DNA of 64,000 nt, taken from NCBI RefSeq assembly GCF_905163445.1, contig NC_053190.1:5210501-5274500 (forward strand), given 5' to 3'. This DNA is from Pararge aegeria. Its lineage: Eukaryota > Arthropoda > Insecta > Lepidoptera > Nymphalidae. Shown in pieces: positions 57,146-64,000 of the stretch; position 1 is the stretch's first letter; each line of letters starts with the position of its first letter. The position numbers were made by a program, and so were the translations under genes. The notes under the pieces were generated by a model. The model had not been told where the DNA came from and ran no database searches. It saw only the letters and a list, made by a program, of their open reading frames with translations.

Positions 57146-57519
57146 ACATTGTTTGACCTTTGATAAATGCTGAAATATGACTTCGAATTATGCTATAACT
57201 TTAACCTATAAATACACCGTAGTATCGTTCCATCTACGCTTAAGACCAGACTTGATTAGATAATCTTATCGCTACGTCGGTTTATTAATAAGTCTTAAAA
57301 TAAATCCGTATCATACTTTAAGACTGATGAGGTCATGGCCCCGATTTCTATGCTATTTGAATATAACACACGTTTAATGCAATACCAGGTAAACTGGAAG
57401 AAATTGCCTCATATTAAGTACCTAATAATAAGCCTTTGTACTTTATACTATAGTCAGAAATTAAGAATTTAAACAACAACCAAACTGTGAACATCTGGAC
57501 TGTTATCACCATATTTATT

Positions 57520-58110
57520 TATTTAAACACTTTATTTGTAAACCACAAATAGTAAAAAAAAAACAATGGACACAACAAAAATAAACTTAAAAAGTAGGAT
57601 ACAAAAGGCGGCCTTATCGCTTATCTAGTAGCGATCTCTTCCAGGCAACCTTAGGATTAGGAAAACCAAGGGAAGCCGATTGGTGGGGTGTATTATTATT
57701 ATATACATACTTACGAACAATTACACACTAATACTTATCAAGATTACACACATAAAATATTAATAATAATAAATATAAAAAATAATAAACTAATATATAC
57801 TAAAACATACTTAAATATGAGTAAGAGTTAATCACTGTCGTCTTTATTGTTCAAGATAATGGGCTTTAACAGCATTTTTGAATATGTCTAGTGACCTTGA
57901 CTGTCGTATGCTTATTGGGAGTGCATTCCACAGTTCAGTAGCTAGAACAATGAATGAATGCTTATAAAACTTAATTTTATGAAACGGCATGCTCAAAGTC
58001 AGCGTACGACAAAAACGTATATCTGTCTGCACTCCAAGAAAATTAAATTTCTCCTTTAGGTAAGAGACGTCACCATGAACAGTTCTCTCAAAATACGTTA
58101 TACACTAAGT
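57520..58110 (-). mobile_element. 5'-truncated LINE with RT C-terminus and 3' tail
   Basis: The minus-strand frame 58032-57844 encodes 62 residues including LATELWNALPISIRQS and LDIFKNAVKAH, the C-terminal end of a non-LTR reverse transcriptase, and is still open. Downstream (towards 57520) comes the 'gttgcctggaagagatcgct ... gataaggccgcc' tail also seen at 27.0 and 28.0 kb. It is the best preserved of the LINE pieces, but only a small fraction of a full element. Confidence 0.75.
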
Positions 58111-59394
58111 TTGACGCACATGCATAGTTACTGTTGCAATGGCAGAGAATGACGGCTTACGTTATCGAATATTAATATTCCGAAATAAGACGCAAACGTA
58201 CTCGTATGTTTTATGACATGGGTCGAGTGTAGTGAAGATTTAACTAAAATACGTTGGTACATTGGTACGTATATTCCCCGGGGCGATATTCTACCGACAA
58301 GGGTTCACGTTTGCAGATACGCTCATAATATAAATACGAGAAGATATGAAAAATTGAAGGGTGATATTTTCTGTGATTGCTGATAATTCATGTTTGGCTT
58401 TTCATATCAGGCGTGTGTTTAACCTTTTTAAATCCAATAAATTTTAAATTTACTTTAAGTTTATCTACCAATATATTATGGATATATGTCAACCGGTGGG
58501 ACTTTTGGGCAGAAACCTGCTCTGTATACCGAAGACTGTTATTTATATTGAATTACTGAAATACGCTTAAAATTAGAGATTTATATTTGCCAAACATGTA
58601 CACAAACAATTTAGCAACATTTCGCACTCATCTCAAAACACGTGTGCCATGCCTGCTCACTTTTCAGATCCTCTCAAGAAAATTAAATTATAGGATTTCT
58701 TGCAGCAATCAACATTTGCATTTGTCTGTCCTTATGTTTTTGCGTGCAATAAAGTGTTCTTGATTCTTCTCCTTATTTCTCGATATAATAATTATAACAG
58801 CTTATTTCATTTCAGCGCTGATTCTTTTTTACCCGGCGATATAGAATCGTTGAGAATAATGACGTCTTACCTTTGCATAATTTAGTTGAATTTTTAGTTT
58901 ATAACTGTATTAGGTATCTGAGAATACTAGACGGATCCTTTGTTCCTTTCTAGGTTTGGGAGTTCACAGCCCTGTTTATGTTATCACTTTGACAAATCCT
59001 ATTATTAGGCTACCTCGGTAAAGCCCTGGCTTTAGACAACACGAGAGCTACGAGTATTTCGAATTCTACGCGAAATAGTATCGTAGTAACCTAAATAAAG
59101 AGAAAATAACTTATGTAACCACCTTATAGAATTAGTGGTTACTTGTGCAACTCGATCTTGGGTGTTTTCTGTTAAAAAAAAGGTATCAGGTATCAGGTGT
59201 CAGGTACCGGAGTATATGCCAGTGTTCACCTCCATAACTCAGAGAGCTAATTAAGCCGTCATTCATAAATAAAACAATAATAAAAATCATTTATTCACAC
59301 GATTATTAAATAGTGGCAGGGAAATGCAGTAAGTGGATGTATGTGCGAACGGGTGTGTGTGAGTGTGTGAATGACAAGGTTGCTTGGAAGCTTC
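58111..59394. other. No feature seen apart from a short tandem repeat
   Basis: Only the ATCAGGT repeat at 59183-59210. Short open frames lack support. Confidence 0.5.
59183..59210 (+). repeat. Short ATCAGGT tandem repeat
   Basis: Four diverging units: GTATCAG, GTATCAG, GTGTCAG, GTACCGG. Confidence 0.7.
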
Positions 59395-59630
59395 CGGCTC
59401 CGCTTTCAGCTCTCACAAGATAGAAAAATGAATGTTAAAATGCAAAATGTAAATTGTTGATGTTGGAAAAGAGCAACTGCTGAGTTTCTTGCCGGCTTCT
59501 TCTCGGTAGAATCTGCCTTCCGAACCGGTGGTAGAATCACTACAAACAGACAGACTTGACGTTTCAAAAGTGCTTATATTAGGCCTACTTGAAATAAATT
59601 AATTTTGAATTTTGAATTTGAATTTGAATG
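59395..59630 (-). mobile_element. Repeat D, long copy
   Basis: Minus-strand copy from 'ggctccgctttcagctctca' through 'gttggaaaagagcaactgct' and 'ccttccgaaccggtggtaga' to a (GAATTT)n tail, which runs into the (TG)n tract at 59631. The microsatellite probably grew from the repeat edge. Confidence 0.7.
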
Positions 59631-59635
59631 AGTGT

Positions 59636-59687
<52 letters not shown>

Positions 59688-59706
59688 CTATGTGTGTGTG
59701 TGTGTG
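59631..59706. repeat. (TG)n microsatellite
   Basis: About 75 bp of TG with one 'atcta' break, next to repeat D. The Cys-Val open frame over it is an artefact. Confidence 0.95.
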
Positions 59707-59838
59707 CAATGTTGGATATATGATTTACAAGGTACATGTGAGATAATGACTATCATTTTTGTATGGATAATTCATGGATTTCTCCGACCCATTAAAATAG
59801 TGTGGTGGGTTTAAAATACCTGCTATATGGACTCTGTT

Positions 59839-59900
59839 ATAGTGAGAGGCTGCCTATGCCCAGCAGTGGGATTTTAATAGGCTAATGATAAATAGTGATG
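59839..59900 (+). repeat. SINE tail 'tatgcccagcagtggg'
   Basis: 'gaggctgcctatgcccagca' and 'ataggctaatgataaatag', same tail type as 13195-13252. Confidence 0.4.
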
Positions 59901-60408
59901 TAAATATACTAACTGGTTCCTATCACTACTTGCATGCTACCAAGATTAAACCTAACGTTTGTGTAGCGCTTTATGTTAATTCAAAGGACTTATGGCAATT
60001 ATTAAATGTAATTGTTAATATCAAAAGCTTCGTAAAATAGGGCTCTAAGCGGCTTAATGGCCACAAGCCGTAAGATTAAGCCGTGATATCGTTTATTTGC
60101 GTACAAATTATTTGTTATGGAATCATATGATTATGTGTATGGCAAGTACAATAACAGTAAACACTTTATTTTTAGTATTCACTAAATATTAGTTTTGAAG
60201 GCCCCGTTTTAGTTGCGCTCGCGTAAGTTAAGACTTAATAGCTGCCGTGCGAAAACTTTAATTGGACTACGTACTCTTGTAAAACTACCGAGTGGGTAAA
60301 TGACGTATGTGGCATGTGCCTATTAAACTACGACGCCTTATTTTTTTAGCTTGCGCTTGTTAAAGAGGCATTTAAAGAAGGATACACCTGCTTATGGGAA
60401 TTAATATA

Positions 60409-60726
60409 CACAAAATTAAGAACATACAAAAACCGTGTACATGACTAATATTGAAGCATCAAAAACTTCACTTCAATTCACTTTAGTAATGTTTGTTGAA
60501 CAAGCGGTTAGTCACATCATTCCGTTTAGCAGTTGACAGTAATTATATTATAACCTCTTGTGTTCTAAACGTTTACATAAAATATGAAAATGAGAAAAAG
60601 TTTGTGAGCCAGCAAAATTACGCGATTGTTAAATCAGACGAGCGCGCGTTGTTTCCACTGTTTTTTACATAAGGCACTTCATGCAATAATGTCTGAATGA
60701 GGGTTCTGTATGTTTTCAATTCTTTG
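60409..60726. mobile_element. MITE (family H), exact 8-bp TSD
   Basis: 318 bp, same family as 29117-29432, from CACAAAATTAAGAACATACA to 'tgttttcaattctttg'. The direct repeat TTAATATA is at 60401-60408 and 60727-60734. Two copies with 8-bp duplications place this family with hAT-type elements. Confidence 0.83.
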
Positions 60727-60756
60727 TTAATATACATAGCTCAACAGTACCTAATA

Positions 60757-61012
60757 TAAAAGGCGATGATAGCCTACCGTTTGTTAACCATTAGACTACC
60801 AACCCCTTTTGTATTATTAACACTTCCACGCACTCCCTTTCGATCCTACGCTACAACGACCTCTAACTTTCGGAGTCATAAATTAAAACTTGTTTTAACG
60901 GTGGAGGAAAACCTGCATGCCTGAGAGTTTTCTATTATTTCATTAAAGACTTGTAAAGTCTACCAATCTGCACGTGACCAGCGTAGTGAGCTAAACCTAG
61001 ACCGGTAATGGC
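60757..61012 (+). mobile_element. SINE-B, strongly diverged
   Basis: Starts 'aggcgatgatagcct' and contains 'gaaaacctgcatgcctgaga' and 'gaccagcgtagtgagcta' in the right order. Other parts are lost. Confidence 0.55.
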
Positions 61013-61266
61013 TAGGAAAACCGATACGGACGAAGTCTTGGGAAACAGCTAAGATATATACATATTTGACAAAACCATTACCTACTCGAGTACCTATTTG
61101 TATCGGGTAGGACACTATTAAACTTAGATACTAAAGAACACTATAGAATACTTAGTTGAAATTCTAATAGCCAACCAAGAATCAATTTCTGCGCGACCCT
61201 ACTAAATCCTTTCGAAGCTACTTGTATTTATGGCCATCAACTTAAATGTTCGTTGTTTGAAGTCGG

Positions 61267-61370
61267 AAACTTTCGCTAACTGCCAACCTTTAGGGACCTA
61301 TCTACGTACCGAAATATTACGTTTAGGTCGATCTAAACGTAATATTTCGGTACGTAAACAGCGAAAGTTT
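61267..61370. repeat. Nested hairpin: 24-bp inner and 11-bp outer arms
   Basis: The inner arms 61303-61326 and 61333-61356 are exact complements around the loop GTCGAT. The outer arms AAACTTTCGCT (61267-61277) and its complement (61360-61370) enclose it. The unequal distance on the two sides suggests insertion or duplication on the left. Confidence 0.8.
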
Positions 61371-61430
61371 TTTTTTCGGTAATGTTGAAAGACGAGTTTT
61401 GAGGGTTTTTATTTTGTACCACTACAATTT

Positions 61431-62230
61431 ATCCCTTTTCTGCAATCTCACCTGATTTTAAGTGATGATGCAGTCCAAGATGGTAGCAGGCTGACCTGTT
61501 AGCGTTATTGCATTTATATTAAACTCATAATTAGTTTAGAAAAGGGATTTATACCGAAACTAAATTAATGAACAAACAACAACTATATTACTATAATACA
61601 TGTATTCTAATAAAAAAAAACCATAAACATTCATTCACAATTAAACTTTACAACTAAAAAGGAACATGGATCACAAGTTCGTAGTACTAATAACATTTGC
61701 TTAAACAAACCACGAACAAATTACGTTAAGAAAAACATAAGCTTTGAAGGAGCATTAATGAATAATAAATTACCTAACGACATTAAAATGGAACAAAATT
61801 TTAATATTTTTAAGAAAAAACTTAAAACCTTTGTTATGACAAAATCTGAGTGCGGTCCTGGCTATGTATATCAGGATGAAGTATTTGTAAATTTACTCTC
61901 AAGTTTTTATATAATTTCTGATTGCTTTGTACGTGCCGTTGTTTGTAGTTTTAATATTACCTACATAAAAATAAGCTGTAAATATTCTCATTGATTGAAA
62001 TTGTAATTTCTTTTGAGAAAATAAACGTCTTTAATCGGAATTAGTTTCGCACATCTTAGTGGAACGCTTGGTGGCACGTCTTTGTCTGTAGGGTGGTAAA
62101 TAACCACGGCCGAAGCCTCTCACCAGATCAGAACTGAGAAAGTTCAAGCATTAAATTTCTTAAATTGCCTCTGCCAGGTTTGAACTCGGGACTTCCAACT
62201 TAAAACCACAGCGCTCCACGCCGGGGATGT
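61431..62230 (-). mobile_element. Repeat C interrupted by a LINE
   Basis: The left part, 61431-61537, holds 'ctgcaatctcacctgatttt' and 'atggtagcaggctgacctgt'. The right part, 62039-62230, holds 'gtggaacgcttggtggcacg' and 'ccacggccgaagcctctc', then 'aggtttgaactcggga'. The LINE at 61538-62038 lies between them, with a 9-bp target duplication. Confidence 0.7.
61538..62038 (+). mobile_element. 5'-truncated LINE inserted into SINE-like repeat C
   Basis: The frame from about 61710 reads KPRTNYVKKNISFEGA, then LMNNKLPNDIKMEQNFNIF, a diverged LINE reverse-transcriptase C-terminus (LPNxI, then FKKKLK). The 3' end is 'gagaaaataaacgtcttt'. It is flanked by a 9-bp direct repeat AATTAGTTT (61529-61537 and 62039-62047), and repeat C continues on both sides, so both ends of the insertion are fixed. 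Confidence 0.75.
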
Positions 62231-63554
62231 CGTCAAAGAGGGTAGGGGTAGCCTGTCAAAAATAATATAGCACAAGGCCAGTCATTCAATACGTAAGTTA
62301 ATAAACCTTAGTACCTAACCTTCATTTAAATTCCGTAATCCGGCGAAACCTAGTTTCATGGATGGAATTTATTGAGATAATTTATGGATAATGTTTAGTT
62401 ATTAACAATAGGTAGGCCAAAAAATCATAATTGCATCGTAAAAACTGATAAAAATGAAATAGGCGGAGCGAGATAAACTTAGTTACCCAAACAACATACC
62501 AACCACAACCAAAGCAGAAGTATATAATGTCAAATATTTCATTAAAATATTAATATTACGCCCATTTTGATTCCTTTAGTAGGAAATAGCAAACTGAGAA
62601 ATTCTTAATATCCAGCGAAAACTTTGCTCGCTCATTATTTAATTACCAGATAAAATCTCGGGCCCGTGGAGAGTTTTAAACTTTGTTATTTTAAAATTCT
62701 GGTCAGGCATTAATAAGTTTATTTATATTCAAAATACTGTATTTTGGAATGTACATTTAAACCTGATATAATTTATAACACAATTATAAAGTACAATCTC
62801 AGATAACACGAAATAATGTTGTGTCATAGATATGCTATTAAATTTATCACTTATTTTTAAATAACTTACGATACCTTTATCCTGAAACTAGGGTGTAATA
62901 CTAATATAACAAAGGTACTTTCAATCGATTATAACATACAAGAAAAAAAGAATTTTTCTTATTTTTAACGAAAACATTAAATGTGGTAAAAAAATAATTA
63001 AAAATGAACCGTTCACAAACAAAAATTTAAAGTCACTTAAAAACTTTTTCTTTACTAATTGTATACATCTACTAGGTCAACTAAATTATATCTTTATAAT
63101 CTAATAAATTGAAGGATAGCATTCATTTTATTTTCGATATTATAAGGAAGAAAATCATGTTTTAAATGTCGTTATACCGGAAAAACCGCCTTTTATTAAT
63201 AATATTACAAATAATTGTAAATGCAAACTTATCATCATAGTCTCTCATTTCAGTAATCAGTATCACTTTAACATTTTTTTTAATACTTTTGTATTTGAGA
63301 AAAACATATGAATTGCAAGATTCTACGTCTCATTTAATACTAATTGTCCAAAAAATGTTGTAAGTACACACAACAACAATTAATGTTCACAAAGGTAAGA
63401 GAAGGGCAACGTGACATTCATTTGATTTGGGTTGATATCTTCACGGCTATCAAAATCCAATGAATCTCCATAAAATACTAGTTTGCACGTCACACATGCG
63501 TATGTAAGCAAACTAATTAGGTACCCGAAAATCACCAGGGCATCATGTTTTTAT
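62231..63554. other. No feature seen
   Basis: Strongly AT-rich unique sequence; no repeat words from elsewhere in the window. Confidence 0.5.
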
Positions 63555-63880
63555 AGTAATTGTTGACGGACCAAGAAATTTGTTAGTTAATTATAAAGAG
63601 ATCAAAACTTCACAGGGCATGAAAGGAGCACGAGCCGAGCAAAGAGCCGAACTGTTCACGAACGTAGGTACGAAGTCCCATATGCCTGTAATCACACAGG
63701 CAACCACGCTCTTCAGACTGGAATGTTACTTTGTGGTCGCAAAAAGTCATGGGGATAATCCTTCCCCAGGTGAACTCTATCCCAAAAACTATCTATCTTG
63801 TAGTGAGGCCCGCTTCAGCGGATGCACTTCGACCCTCCAGGATCTTTTGTGCTCATCCCAAAGACTCTACTACTAATAAA
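63555..63880 (+). mobile_element. Repeat F, diverged
   Basis: 'aaaacttcacagggcatgaa', 'catatgcctgtaatcacaca', 'accacgctcttcagactgga' and 'tccccaggtgaactctatcc', ending near 'ctactactaataaag'. The 98-codon open frame here lies wholly within the repeat. Confidence 0.55.
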
Positions 63881-64000
63881 GTGGTGTAAGATAAAAATTT
63901 TTTCATATGCAATAAAAAAGTGACCACTTCGATTCGCAAGGACGGACTCAATGGAGTCTGAAGCAGCAGATTTGTAGACATGGTTGATGTGTTATTTATG

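Noticed and set aside
59632..59814. Cys-Val-rich open frame
   Set aside because: Read-through of the (TG)n microsatellite.
63580..63876. 98-codon plus-strand open frame
   Set aside because: Entirely inside a repeat F copy; the other copies do not keep this frame.

Overview
This is an AT-rich, intron- and repeat-dominated animal nuclear sequence, almost certainly from a moth or butterfly (Lepidoptera). The reasons are the very small share of coding DNA, small GT-AG introns, and dense interspersed repeats of types I recognise as lepidopteran: tRNA-derived SINEs, 5'-truncated LINE tails ending in an LWNALP-type reverse-transcriptase C-terminus, degenerate 'cttcgtccgcgt' repeats and hAT-like MITEs. 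I see no bacterial-type operon, rRNA gene, CRISPR array or intact tRNA gene. The species cannot be named from this window.

The one protein-coding gene I can support in full lies on the plus strand at 30106-43126. It has eight coding exons whose GT-AG junctions all keep the reading frame, giving 545 codons. The product is a ZAD (zf-AD) C2H2 zinc-finger protein: an N-terminal Cys4 ZAD split over exons 1-2, an acidic/lysine-rich linker in exon 3, a C2HC finger, one short irregular finger, and ten further C2H2-type units, one of which lacks its last zinc ligand. This architecture is typical of insect DNA-binding transcription regulators. Its large sixth intron (about 6 kb) has filled up with mobile elements, including two MITEs with perfect 8-bp target-site duplications.

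Left part (1-30 kb): LINE tails (1.6-2.0, 7.8-8.0, 27.0-27.1, 28.0-28.2 kb), SINEs, a 29-bp minisatellite (2.96 kb), a hAT-like MITE (10.45 kb), a foldback element and its partial copy (14.3 and 15.3 kb), an exact 229-bp tandem duplication with an open frame crossing a possible intron (17.8-18.2 kb), a 257-bp tandem duplication (21.7-22.2 kb), a possible minus-strand Inr+DPE core promoter in a GC-rich island (25.5 kb) and three perfect or near-perfect short hairpins. Right part (43-64 kb): a 1.17-kb hairpin element with arms of about 490 bp (45.9-47.1 kb), a cluster of SINEs and nested insertions (50.2-52.3 kb), LINE tails (52.7, 57.5-58.1, 61.5-62.0 kb, the last with a 9-bp target-site duplication inside a SINE-like repeat), and two more MITE copies.

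I did not find a clear undescribed molecular system. The structures most worth a second look are the long hairpin element, the set of small perfect hairpins, the duplicated candidate exon and the DPE promoter. Repeat boundaries given here come from reading copies against each other by eye and are approximate unless a target-site duplication fixes them.
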